Source: an uncultured Collinsella sp. | Lineage (GTDB): Bacteria > Actinomycetota > Coriobacteriia > Coriobacteriales > Coriobacteriaceae | DNA: 20,704 nt | Assembly: GCA_900542165.1 (NCBI GenBank) | Contig: UQMM01000034.1 | Span: 1 to 20,704, forward strand | Direction: 5' to 3' | Part shown: piece by piece, positions 13,623-20,704 of the stretch | Layout of the letters: the number at the start of each line of letters is the position of its first letter | Position numbering within the stretch: position 1 is the stretch's first letter | Made by a program: the position numbers and the translations under genes | Notes under the pieces: model-generated | Database searches by the model: none | Told to the model about the DNA's origin: nothing | The model's input: the letters and a program-made list of their open reading frames with translations, nothing else

Positions 13623-14942
13623 CTATTCCTCCTCGAGTGTGACCTTGCCGCCCAGCAGACGGTAGTGGTCGAAGAAATCGGGATAGGACTTGTTGACGGC
13701 CTCGGCGCCGTGGATCACGACCTCGCCGGTGGCACGGCTCGCGGCGATGGCGGCCATCATGGCGATGCGGTGGTCGTTGTGCGAATCGACCTCGCCGCCG
13801 GTAAAGGCATCGACACCCTTGATGATGAGGTCGTCACCGGCAATGCGCACCTGCGCGCCCAACGCGGTGAGCTCGCGGGTGGTGGTGGCCAGACGGTCGG
13901 ATTCCTTGATGCGCAGACGGGCGCAATCGCGGATAAAGGTGCGGCCCTGTGCCAGTGAGGCCACGGCCGAGATAACGGGCACGAGGTCGGGAATGTCGTG
14001 GGCGCTCATCTCAAAGCCGGCGAGTTTGTCAGACTGCACGGTGGCGGCGTTGGTGGAGCGCACGATGCGGGCGCCAAAGCGCGAAAGCGCGGCAAGTACG
14101 TTGCGGTCGCCCTGGGCCGAGCTAAGCGACACACCCTCGACGGTGATGGGGTCGGAGCCGATGGCGCCGGCGCACAGCCAAAAGGCAGCGTTGGACCAGT
14201 CACCCTCGACGGCCACGCTGCCGGGCGTGCGATACGAGCCACTGCTCACGCGGAAGTTCGTGACCTCGGGCTGGCCGTCCCGGGCGGGAATACGCTCGAC
14301 GTTGACCTCGACGCCGAAGGCCTTCATGGCCTGGATCGTCAGGTTGATGTAGGGGCGGCTCTCAATGAGGCCGGTCACCTGCACGCAGGAGGGCTGGGCC
14401 AGCAGCGGGGCTGCCAGCAGCAGGCCCGAGATGTACTGCGAGCTCACGTTGCCCGGTAGCACAAAGGTGCCCGGGCGCATGCGGCCGCTCGTCTTGAGCG
14501 GAAAACCGCCCAGACCCTGTAGGTCGCAGCCGGCGGCGACGATCTCGTCCGAGAGCGGGGAGAGGGGGCGTGCGCCCAAGCGTCCCTGACCCACAAAGGT
14601 GGCCTCTGCGCCCAGCGCGCAGGCGACGGGCAACATAAAGCGGAGTGTGGAGCCGCTTTCGCCGCAGTCAAGCGTGCCGCCGGCAAGGGCCTTGAGCAGG
14701 CCAAACTCAACACTCTTCATGGTGGGGTGGACCTGGAAGCCGTCCTCGACGGTCTCGATGCGGGCACCCAGGGCCGTAAGGCAACGCACCGTAGCCTCGA
14801 TGTCGGCGCAGGTGGTGTTGCAGGTGACGTGCGTCTCGCCGTTGGCAAGCGCAGCGCAGATAATCAAGCGGTGCGCCATCGACTTGGATGCGATGGCGGG
14901 AACGGTGCCCTTGAGCGGGGACGGGGTGATGCGGGCTAGCAT
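13623..14942 (-). CDS. aroA: 3-phosphoshikimate 1-carboxyvinyltransferase (EPSP synthase)
   Basis: The 439-aa product starts at ATG 14942, inside the last codons of aroB (7-nt overlap). The N-terminal binding motif SKSMAHR includes Lys20, Ser21 and Arg25. The PEP/shikimate-3-phosphate motif reads DCGESGSTLRFMLP instead of the LGNAGTA type, as in divergent Gram-positive-like EPSP synthases. SSQYISGLLLAAP, the central DLVPVI with its active-site Asp, and RIKESDR and DHRIAMM towards the C-terminus are also present. It transfers enolpyruvate from PEP to shikimate-3-phosphate. The Glu-Ser replacement in the LGNAG loop is of the kind seen in enzymes outside the classic class I group; inhibitor sensitivity cannot be read from the sequence. 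Confidence 0.96.
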   Translation of the reverse strand: MLARITPSPLKGTVPAIASKSMAHRLIICAALANGETHVTCNTTCADIEATVRCLTALGARIETVEDGFQVHPTMKSVEFGLLKALAGGTLDCGESGSTLRFMLPVACALGAEATFVGQGRLGARPLSPLSDEIVAAGCDLQGLGGFPLKTSGRMRPGTFVLPGNVSSQYISGLLLAAPLLAQPSCVQVTGLIESRPYINLTIQAMKAFGVEVNVERIPARDGQPEVTNFRVSSGSYRTPGSVAVEGDWSNAAFWLCAGAIGSDPITVEGVSLSSAQGDRNVLAALSRFGARIVRSTNAATVQSDKLAGFEMSAHDIPDLVPVISAVASLAQGRTFIRDCARLRIKESDRLATTTRELTALGAQVRIAGDDLIIKGVDAFTGGEVDSHNDHRIAMMAAIAASRATGEVVIHGAEAVNKSYPDFFDHYRLLGGKVTLEEE

Positions 14943-16042
14943 GCGGATGCGTCTCCCTTCTGGCCGAGGCCCTCGGCAATGAGTTCATGGAAAGTGGAAA
15001 GCGGCGTGCGGTCGATGCTGCAGCGGCCAATGCCGTGCGGAATCACCAGGTCGATAGTGTCACCGGCACGTTTTTTGTCGTGCAGCGCCTCGGCAAAGAT
15101 GGCGTCGGCATCTTGGTCGCAGCGGGTCTTGAGGCCATGGCGGGCGCAGAGCTCCTCAATACGACCGGGCAGTGCAGCATCGCAAACGCCGTGCAGGGCC
15201 GCGGCGCGCGTGATGATACCCATGCCGATCGAAACGCAGTTGCCGTGTCCGAGCTCAAAGTGCTCGCAGGCCTCGACGGCGTGTCCGGCGCTGTGTCCAA
15301 AGTTGAGGAGCTTGCGCTGGTTGGTTTCGCGCTCGTCGGCGACGACCACGGCGCGCTTGATGTCGATATTGCGGGCGATGATGAGCGCTACGCGGGCCAC
15401 ATCGCGGTTGAGCAGCTCCAGCGTGAGCGGGGTCTTCTCCAGCTCGGCGAAAAGCTCGGGGTCGGCGATCACGGCGTGCTTGACGACCTCGCCACAGCCG
15501 TCGGCGAACTGCTCGGGCGTGAGGGTGGCCAGGCACCCCACGTCGGCGATAACCACATTCGGCTGCCAAAAGGCGCCGGCCAGATTCTTGCCGGCAGCCA
15601 GGTCGATGGCGGTCTTGCCACCCACCGACGAATCCACCATGGCGAGCAGGCTCGTCGGGATCTGCACAAACTTGCAGCCGCGCATGTAGGTGGCGGCCAC
15701 AAAGCCCGTCACGTCGCCCACGACGCCGCCGCCGAGCGCCACGATAACGTCGGAGCGCGAAAGCTCGTGCTCGGCCACAAACTCCAAAATGGCAACATAG
15801 GTTTCGGCGCGCTTATGGGCCTCGCCGGCCTCGAAGGTGCAGATGCTCACCTCGTAGCCTGACGCCTCCAGGCTCTGCTTAACGGGCATCTGGTAAAGCG
15901 GGCCCACGTTGGTGTCCGTCACGATGACGGCCTTGGTGCCGCCGGCAGTGGCGCGCACGAGCGGTCCCGTCTGCTCCAGCAAAAACGTGCCAACATGCAC
16001 CTGGTAGGGGCGTGCAGTGTCGATATCGATGGTAATCGCCAT
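14936..16042 (-). CDS. aroB: 3-dehydroquinate synthase
   Basis: The 368-aa product starts at ATG 16042 with AAAGGACC upstream. The NAD-binding core GGGVVGD is at 104-110, followed by ATYMRG, QIPTSLLAMVDSSVGGKTAID and GAFWQP. The zinc ligands expected for the family are Glu185 (GCGEVVKH), His250 (NFGHSAGHA) and His266 (LGHG). It cyclises DAHP to 3-dehydroquinate, the second step of the pathway. The length is typical. The stop codon overlaps the aroA start, so the two are likely coupled. A 36-nt gap separates it from tyrA upstream; it is the largest gap in the first four genes of the operon. Confidence 0.97.
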   Translation of the reverse strand: MAITIDIDTARPYQVHVGTFLLEQTGPLVRATAGGTKAVIVTDTNVGPLYQMPVKQSLEASGYEVSICTFEAGEAHKRAETYVAILEFVAEHELSRSDVIVALGGGVVGDVTGFVAATYMRGCKFVQIPTSLLAMVDSSVGGKTAIDLAAGKNLAGAFWQPNVVIADVGCLATLTPEQFADGCGEVVKHAVIADPELFAELEKTPLTLELLNRDVARVALIIARNIDIKRAVVVADERETNQRKLLNFGHSAGHAVEACEHFELGHGNCVSIGMGIITRAAALHGVCDAALPGRIEELCARHGLKTRCDQDADAIFAEALHDKKRAGDTIDLVIPHGIGRCSIDRTPLSTFHELIAEGLGQKGDASAC

Positions 16043-16078
16043 AAGCTATGGTCCTTTCGACCTGGCGTGATAGGTGGT

Positions 16079-16993
16079 CTAGTGGGAGGCCTCGTCGTCG
16101 AGTGCGCGCTTAATGCGGTCGCCCTCGGCAAGGAGATTCTCCAGATAGCGCTGGTCGCGGTCCTTAAGGGCGCGGCTGTAGGCGCCGAGCGATTCGATAA
16201 GATGGTCGATCTCGAAGGCGAGCGCGTCGGCGTCGTCGATCATGAGCTCGGACCACATTTGCGGGTTGAGGTGCGCCACGCGGGTGAGGTCGCGGTAGCT
16301 ACCGGCCGAAAAGCCGTGGTGGACCTGGGCAGTGGGGCTTTTGACGTAGGCGTTGGATACCACGTGCGCAAGCTGGCTCGTGAAGGCGATGACGCGGTCG
16401 TGCTCAGCGGCGCTGGTCACGCTGAACTTGCCAAAGCCCAAGGGGCGCACCATCTCGCGCACCTGGCCCAAAAGCTCCAGCTTGAGCGCATCGTCCACCG
16501 CGGGCGGTACGAGCACCAGCGGGGCGCCCTGGAACAGGTCGGCGCGGGAGTGCGCGTAGCCCGAGAACTGGGTGCCCGCCATGGGGTGCGCACCCACAAA
16601 GTAAAAGCCGTGCTCGCGGGCAAGCTCAAAGGCGCGCTCGCACACGATGCCCTTGACACCCACCGCGTCGATCACCACGGGACCCATGATGGCGTCGGTG
16701 TCGGTGGCGTCGGCGAGCGCCTGGGCGTGCGCCTCGAGCCACTCGATGCATGCCTCGGGATAGCAGGCAAGGACGATGATGTCGCATTCGCCGAGTGTCT
16801 TGTCGTTGAGCTCTCCGGCGACAGTGCCCATGCTGGCGGCCGTCATGACATCGTCATCGGGGTCCCAGGCCAGCACTCGGACGCCCGCCTGCGCATAGCC
16901 GCGGGCAAAACTGCCGCCGATGAGGCCAAGGCCGACGATGCCGGCGCACTTAGGGCCGCCCTGGTTAACGCGCGCGTTTCTCACCGTACCCAT
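16079..16993 (-). CDS. tyrA: Prephenate dehydrogenase
   Basis: The 304-aa product starts at ATG 16993, 3 nt after the DAHP synthase stop, with GGAG overlapping that stop region. The N-terminal dinucleotide motif GLGLIGGS is at 21-28, followed by an acidic WDPDDD that suggests NAD preference. GAHPMAG contains His136, and EHDRVIAFTSQLAHVVSNA contains His198 and His210, matching the TyrA catalytic region. The protein ends after the helical dimerisation domain. It has no ACT domain and no fused chorismate mutase, so tyrosine control must act elsewhere, for instance on the DAHP synthase. It oxidises prephenate to 4-hydroxyphenylpyruvate; arogenate specificity cannot be excluded. It shares its substrate with PheA, encoded in the same operon. 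Confidence 0.94.
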   Translation of the reverse strand: MGTVRNARVNQGGPKCAGIVGLGLIGGSFARGYAQAGVRVLAWDPDDDVMTAASMGTVAGELNDKTLGECDIIVLACYPEACIEWLEAHAQALADATDTDAIMGPVVIDAVGVKGIVCERAFELAREHGFYFVGAHPMAGTQFSGYAHSRADLFQGAPLVLVPPAVDDALKLELLGQVREMVRPLGFGKFSVTSAAEHDRVIAFTSQLAHVVSNAYVKSPTAQVHHGFSAGSYRDLTRVAHLNPQMWSELMIDDADALAFEIDHLIESLGAYSRALKDRDQRYLENLLAEGDRIKRALDDEASH

Positions 16994-16996
16994 GGG

Positions 16997-18019
16997 CTAC
17001 TCCATGGTCTCTTGGCAGACAACCTCGCGGATGGCTCGGATACGGCGCATGGTGTCGTCGAACTGATCGGGGGTGAGGGCCTGGGCGCCGTCGGACCAGG
17101 CGCGGCTCGGCTCGTCGTGGACCTCGATCTCCAGGCCGTTGGCACCGCAGGCGGTTGCGGCGAGCGCCATGGGTTCGACGTAGCGGGTGTAGCCGGTGGC
17201 GTGGCTGGGGTCGGCAACGACGGGCAGGTGCGACAGGTGGTGCAGCACCGGCACGGCGTTAAGGTCGAAGGTGTTACGGGTGCGGGTCTCGAAGGTGCGG
17301 ATGCCGCGCTCGCACAGGATGACGTTGTCGTTGCCCTCGCTCATGATGTACTCGGCTGCCATAAGCAGCTCGTCGATCGTGCCGGACATACCGCGCTTGA
17401 GCAGAATCGGGGTCTGGGTCTTGCCGACCTCCTTGAGCAGGGGGAAGTTCTGGGCGTTGCGGGCGCCGATCTGCATGACGTCAATCTTCTTGTCCAAGAA
17501 GACCTGCACGTCGCGTGGATCCATGATCTCGGTGACGATCGGCATGTCGAGCTCGGCAGACGCCTCGCACAGCAGGTCGAGGCCGGCGGGGCCCATGCCC
17601 TGGTAGGCGTAGGGGGAGGTGCGGGGCTTGTAGGCACCGCCGCGCAGCATCGTGGCACCGGCGGCCTTCACGCGGCGGGCGATGCGGATGAGGTTCTCGC
17701 CCTCGACGGAGCACGGGCCGGCGATGACCTGGAACTGGTCGCCGCCGATCTTGACGCCGTGGCCGCAGTCGATGACGGAGTCCTCGGGGTGGAATTTACG
17801 GTTGGCGCGCTTGAACGGCTCGGAGACGCGCTGCACGCGCTCGACGACATCCATGGACTCGAGCAGGAACGGGTCGATCTTGGTCGTATCGCCCACCAGG
17901 CCGATGATCGTCTCATTCTCGCCGCGCGAGACATCGGTCTTCAGACCCTTTTTCTCAATCCAGCTGACGATATGGCTGACGGCCTCGTCGCTGGCGCTCT
18001 GCTTTAAAATTGCAATCAT
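16997..18019 (-). CDS. aroF: 3-deoxy-7-phosphoheptulonate (DAHP) synthase with N-terminal regulatory domain
   Basis: I choose ATG 18019 (340 aa) over an in-frame ATG at 18091. AGAGG lies 6 nt upstream, and MIAILKQSAS matches the natural start of Thermotoga-type DAHP synthases. Residues 1 to about 70 form the ferredoxin-like domain that binds aromatic amino acids in that group. The barrel follows: FHPEDSVIDCG, AGPCSVEG with metal ligand Cys103, LRGGAYKPRTSPY, QIGARNAQN, KRGMSGTIDE, LCERGIRTFE, DPSHATG and EVHDEPSRAWSDG. Every metal and phosphate-binding landmark is intact. The enzyme condenses PEP and erythrose-4-phosphate, the entry reaction for the whole operon, of which it is the first gene. 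The leader carries a possible attenuator. The symbol aroF is by function; aroG would serve equally. Confidence 0.95.
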   Translation of the reverse strand: MIAILKQSASDEAVSHIVSWIEKKGLKTDVSRGENETIIGLVGDTTKIDPFLLESMDVVERVQRVSEPFKRANRKFHPEDSVIDCGHGVKIGGDQFQVIAGPCSVEGENLIRIARRVKAAGATMLRGGAYKPRTSPYAYQGMGPAGLDLLCEASAELDMPIVTEIMDPRDVQVFLDKKIDVMQIGARNAQNFPLLKEVGKTQTPILLKRGMSGTIDELLMAAEYIMSEGNDNVILCERGIRTFETRTRNTFDLNAVPVLHHLSHLPVVADPSHATGYTRYVEPMALAATACGANGLEIEVHDEPSRAWSDGAQALTPDQFDDTMRRIRAIREVVCQETME

Positions 18020-18025
18020 GGTGTG

Positions 18026-18030
18026 CCTCT
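18026..18030 (-). promoter_or_regulatory. Ribosome binding site deciding the DAHP synthase start
   Basis: AGAGG on the minus strand lies 6 nt before ATG 18019. It lies inside the extended frame that opens at ATG 18091, which has no ribosome site of its own. Confidence 0.65.
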
Positions 18031-18051
18031 CACCTCGATGGATAACTTTTG

Positions 18052-18075
18052 AAAAACGGCCCGCATCGCGAGCCG
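18052..18075 (-). terminator. Terminator-like hairpin in the leader of the aro operon (candidate attenuator)
   Basis: On the minus strand CGGCTCGC pairs with GCGGGCCG (18075-18068 with 18064-18057) across a GAT loop, with one G-T wobble, followed by five T. No minus-strand gene lies upstream for it to terminate: the next genes beyond are tRNA-Arg and the ATPase, both on the plus strand. It is 32 nt before the DAHP synthase start, which is the position of an attenuator. I did not find a convincing antiterminator partner. Confidence 0.6.
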
Positions 18076-18096
18076 TGTATATATGGTGCATGAGAG

Positions 18097-18102
18097 TTTA
18101 TA
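18097..18102 (-). promoter_or_regulatory. Possible -10 element of the aro operon
   Basis: TATAAA on the minus strand would place the transcript start near 18090, just before the hairpin at 18057-18075. The -35 position has no good match, and TATATA at 18079-18084 is a competing choice. Low confidence. Confidence 0.3.
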
Positions 18103-18181
18103 CTATCTGACTCGCTTTTGCCTTCTAAAGTGGGCCGTTGCACCGCGTCTTCCTCGGAATTGCAAAGCTTTTTCTTTTATT

Positions 18182-18211
18182 TTGATAGCCCGTGGTGCAC
18201 TTGGGTATAAT
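18182..18211 (+). promoter_or_regulatory. Promoter of tRNA-Arg(CCG)
   Basis: TTGATA at 18182-18187 and TATAAT at 18206-18211 are separated by 18 nt. This is the best sigma-70-type match in the window. Transcription would begin about 5 nt before the tRNA. Confidence 0.8.
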
Positions 18212-18222
18212 GCCAAACGTTG

Positions 18223-18299
18223 GCCCTATTAGCTCAGGGGATTAGAGCGTCTGCCTCCGGAGCAGAAGGCCGTTGGTTCGAATCCAACATGGGGCACCA
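18223..18299 (+). tRNA. tRNA-Arg, anticodon CCG (reads CGG)
   Basis: The acceptor arms are GCCCTAT (18223-18229) and ATGGGGC (18289-18295), with discriminator A and encoded CCA (18297-18299). The D-arm is GCTCAGGGGATTAGAGC. The anticodon stem is TCTGC/GCAGA around the loop CTCCGGA with CCG, and the T-arm contains GGTTCGAATCC. All stems fold, with one G-T pair in the acceptor. It is 77 nt long, as is the other tRNA-Arg. Confidence 0.96.
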
Positions 18300-18310
18300 T
18301 CGAACGTAAG

Positions 18311-18347
18311 ACCGTCCGAACCTCGCATGGTCCGGGCGGTTTTTCTT
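18311..18347 (+). terminator. Intrinsic terminator after tRNA-Arg(CCG)
   Basis: A 12-bp stem (18311-18322 with 18329-18340) has one wobble, one mismatch and a 6-nt loop, followed by TTTTTCTT. It ends fewer than 30 nt before the start of the next gene. Confidence 0.85.
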
Positions 18348-18375
18348 ATACCGACGCGACGTGATGGGACGTGGT

Positions 18376-20704
18376 ATGGCAGCAACGGATATCGAGCGCG
18401 GACTCTCGACCGCCGAGGTCGAGGAGCGCATCGCCGCCGGTAAGATCAACCGCAACATGGAGCTCAAGACCAAGTCGGTCAAAGAGCTCATCATCGAGAA
18501 CCTCTGCACGCTGTTCAATTTGATCAACGTGATCTTGGCGTTCCTGGTCATTTTGACCGGTTCGTTTAAGAATCTGACGTTCCTGTTCGTGGTGTTCTTG
18601 AACACCGCTATCGGCGTCATTCAGTCCATGCGTTCCAAGAAGATGGTCGATAAGCTCACGCTTCTGACCTCTAAGAAGGCCATCGCGGTGCGCGACGGTG
18701 CCGAGGTGGAGCTCGACTTGGACCAGATCGTGCTCGACGACATCATCCGCCTGGGGCGCGGCGATCAGATTCCCGCTGACGCCGTGGTGGTTTCGGGCGA
18801 GGCGCTCGTGAACGAGAGCCTGCTGACGGGCGAGAGCGACCTTATTAAGAAACAGCCCGGTTCTGAGCTCATGAGCGGCAGCTTTATCGACTCGGGCCTG
18901 CTGCGCGCCCGCGTGATCCATGTCGGCGCCGACAACTACGTGGCCAAAATTAATAACGAGGCCAAGTACGTCAAAAAGGTCAATTCCGAGATCATGAACG
19001 CGCTTAACGCCATCGTGCGCTTTGCGAGCATCATCATGATCCCGCTCGGTTTGGCGTTGTTTGCCTCGAGTGTGAGCGAGCTGTGGGATGCCGCGGGAAC
19101 CCCGGGCGATAGCGCACTTTCGTGGTGCTTCTCCGAGCTGCTGGCTGGCCATGTGCCTTCGTCGGCGCTGCTGTCCACGGTGGGCGCCCTGCTGGGCATG
19201 ATCCCGCAAGGCCTGGTGCTGCTGACCTCGTCGGTGCTCGCCATCGCCACGGTGCGCCTGGCCCGCCGCAAGGTGCTGGCGCAGCAGCTCTACTGCATCG
19301 AGACGCTTGCTCGCGTCGACGTGCTGTGCCTGGACAAGACGGGCACCATCACGTCGGGCCGCATGGAGGTCGAGGGCACGTATCCGCTGCCGGTTGAGGG
19401 CGTGAGCTTAGGCGCCGGCTCCGACGAGGCGACCGTTCCCGTCGATACCACGGTGCTTGATTTTGCGCTGGCTAACGTCGCGCGTGCGACTTCGGCCGAT
19501 GCCAACGAGACCTGCCAGGCGCTGCTCAACTATTACGCCGATCGTCCGGTCGAGGTGTCTGAGCCGCTGTCGGTCATTCCGTTCTCGTCCTCCAAAAAAT
19601 GGAGCGGCGCGTCGTTTGCGCAGGGCTCCTATGTGATGGGCGCCGCGCAGTTTGTGCTTTCGGAGCGTGTGTTTTCGCAGGTCGAGAACCGTGTCGCCGA
19701 GCTTGCCGATACCTGCCGCGTGCTCGTGGTGGCGCACGTTGACGGCTTTACGCCCGATGGCGATATGGTGGGCGAGGCCGAGCCCGTGGGCTTTGTGACC
19801 ATCCGCGACGAGATTCGTACCTCGGCGGCCGAGACCATCGGCTACTTTAACGAGCAGGGCGTGACCCTCAACGTGATCAGTGGCGACGACCCGCGTACGG
19901 TGTCGTCGATCGCGCGCGTGGTGGGCGTGCCGGGGGCGGACGCTTATGTGGACGCCACGACGCTCGATACGCCGTCCAAGATTGATGCGGCGGTGGACCG
20001 CTACCACGTCTTTGGTCGCGTGACGCCGCAGCAGAAGCGCGAGCTCGTGCAGGCGCTCAAGCGTCGCGACCATACCGTTGCCATGACGGGCGACGGCGTC
20101 AACGACGTGCTGGCGCTCAAGGAGGCAGACTGCTCCGTGGCCATGGCGGCCGGTTCCGATGCAGCGCGCAACGTGGCCGAAATCGTGCTGGTCGACAACG
20201 ATTTTGCCTCGATGCCCGCCGTGGTGGCCGAGGGTCGTCGTTCCATCAACAACTTGCAGCGCTCTGCGGCGCTGTTCCTGACCAAGACGCTGTTCTCGAT
20301 GGGCTTGGCGGCGCTGTGCATCGCGTTTCCGCCGTATCCCTTCGAGCCGATCCAGATGACACTCATCAACTTCTTCTGCATCGGCGCACCGGGCTTTGTG
20401 TTGGGTTTGGAGCCCAATAATGCCCGCGTGAAGGGGTCATTCTTGACCAACGTGCTCAAGCGTGCGCTGCCGGCGTCGCTGGCGGTCATTATGGCTGCGG
20501 CACTCGATATCTTTGTGGCGCGCGTGTTCGGCTTTAACCAGCTCACCCTTTCGACTATGTGCCTGCTTACGTCGTGCGCGGCGAGTGTGAGCCTGATCTG
20601 GCGCATCTCGCAGCCGCTCACTCCCTTGCGCGTGGTGCTCTTTGTGTTTGTCGTCGTCGGCATCCTGGCGGGTGTCATCGGATTTCCGGAGCTGCTGTCC
20701 ATCG
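18376..20704 (+). CDS. P-type (HAD-IC) cation-transporting ATPase, 3' end cut by window
   Basis: The frame is open from 18376 to the window end (776 codons). ATG 18376 has a weak GGGAC 7 nt upstream; the in-frame ATG at 18364 is an alternative. After a short cytoplasmic N-terminus (GLSTAEVEERIAAGKINRN) come two helices, the actuator motif LLTGESD, a membrane pair ending in GMIPQGLVLLTSS, the phosphorylation site CLDKTGT, a nucleotide domain with FSSSKKW, VISGDDPRT and the hinge MTGDGVNDVLALKEAD, then a C-terminal bundle containing QMTLINFF. The PQGL in helix 4 and lack of N-terminal metal-binding Cys motifs point to the CtpE-like group, where mycobacterial CtpE is linked to calcium uptake. 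The transported ion here is inferred, not shown. The protein sits in the cytoplasmic membrane. No clear promoter of its own fits between the tRNA terminator and the start. Confidence 0.92.
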   Translation, partial: MAATDIERGLSTAEVEERIAAGKINRNMELKTKSVKELIIENLCTLFNLINVILAFLVILTGSFKNLTFLFVVFLNTAIGVIQSMRSKKMVDKLTLLTSKKAIAVRDGAEVELDLDQIVLDDIIRLGRGDQIPADAVVVSGEALVNESLLTGESDLIKKQPGSELMSGSFIDSGLLRARVIHVGADNYVAKINNEAKYVKKVNSEIMNALNAIVRFASIIMIPLGLALFASSVSELWDAAGTPGDSALSWCFSELLAGHVPSSALLSTVGALLGMIPQGLVLLTSSVLAIATVRLARRKVLAQQLYCIETLARVDVLCLDKTGTITSGRMEVEGTYPLPVEGVSLGAGSDEATVPVDTTVLDFALANVARATSADANETCQALLNYYADRPVEVSEPLSVIPFSSSKKWSGASFAQGSYVMGAAQFVLSERVFSQVENRVAELADTCRVLVVAHVDGFTPDGDMVGEAEPVGFVTIRDEIRTSAAETIGYFNEQGVTLNVISGDDPRTVSSIARVVGVPGADAYVDATTLDTPSKIDAAVDRYHVFGRVTPQQKRELVQALKRRDHTVAMTGDGVNDVLALKEADCSVAMAAGSDAARNVAEIVLVDNDFASMPAVVAEGRRSINNLQRSAALFLTKTLFSMGLAALCIAFPPYPFEPIQMTLINFFCIGAPGFVLGLEPNNARVKGSFLTNVLKRALPASLAVIMAAALDIFVARVFGFNQLTLSTMCLLTSCAASVSLIWRISQPLTPLRVVLFVFVVVGILAGVIGFPELLSI

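Noticed and set aside
15995..18007. 670-codon open frame on the plus strand, antisense to tyrA and DAHP synthase
   Set aside because: Translation is low-complexity (Gly/Val/Ala/Leu/His-rich), there is no ribosome site, and the opposite strand encodes two clear enzymes. It is a codon-bias shadow of GC-rich genes.
18019..18222. T-box riboswitch upstream of DAHP synthase
   Set aside because: The space is largely taken by the tRNA promoter on the other strand. I could not find a T-box consensus or a specifier stem.
8152..18299. The two tRNA-Arg genes as att-like direct repeats bounding an integrated element
   Set aside because: They share only the conserved T-arm and similar 3' ends, have different anticodons, and enclose core metabolic genes with no integrase.
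1..20704. CRISPR array, transposase, integrase, rRNA or toxin-antitoxin genes
   Set aside because: I saw no regularly spaced repeats and no protein motifs of these classes on either strand.

Overview
The window looks like a chromosomal segment of a Gram-positive actinobacterium of class Coriobacteriia, most likely Collinsella or a close relative. I infer this from the moderately high GC aromatic-acid genes, the GlfT2/Wzm/Wzt cell-surface genes, the T. maritima-type DAHP synthase, and GGGGACAGGCACC-type palindromes that I associate with this group. That assignment comes from protein style and memory, not from a search.

Left third (1-8098), surface glycan locus. It opens with the 3' end of a dTDP-rhamnose reductase gene. 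Two paralogous GlfT2-type galactofuranosyltransferase genes follow, flanking a LicD-family phosphotransferase gene. Next, on the minus strand, is a membrane-anchored family-2 glycosyltransferase of the polyprenyl-phosphate type. A divergent Wzm/Wzt polysaccharide ABC exporter closes the locus. Base composition falls sharply at the end of the rhamnose gene (43/60 GC at 1-60, 22/60 at 481-540, hand counts) and climbs again towards the right, as expected for an exchangeable glycan cassette. The UDP-galactopyranose mutase gene (glf), which makes the UDP-Galf donor, lies just beyond a tRNA-Arg(UCU) gene on the opposite strand.

Middle (9586-18019), aromatic amino acid supra-operon, all on the minus strand. 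In transcription order it is DAHP synthase, tyrA, aroB, aroA, aroC, pheA, an aroE-aroK fusion, then aroQ. Together these encode all seven steps to chorismate plus the committed steps to tyrosine and phenylalanine. Several junctions overlap or abut (aroB/aroA by 7 nt, aroA/aroC by 1 nt spacing, pheA/aroEK by 0 nt). A hairpin plus T-run in the DAHP synthase leader is a candidate attenuator, and a strong palindromic terminator separates aroEK from aroQ.

Right end (18182-20704). A tRNA-Arg(CCG) gene with a good promoter and terminator is followed closely by a P-type cation ATPase gene, which is cut by the window edge.

The most interesting feature is the putative rhamnose/galactofuranose polymer system: two GlfT2-like polymerases, a LicD-type decorating enzyme with a long N-terminal extension, a Wzt without a C-terminal glycan-binding domain, and glf. 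There is no CRISPR array, transposase, integrase or rRNA. No gene-free stretch exceeds about 300 bases.
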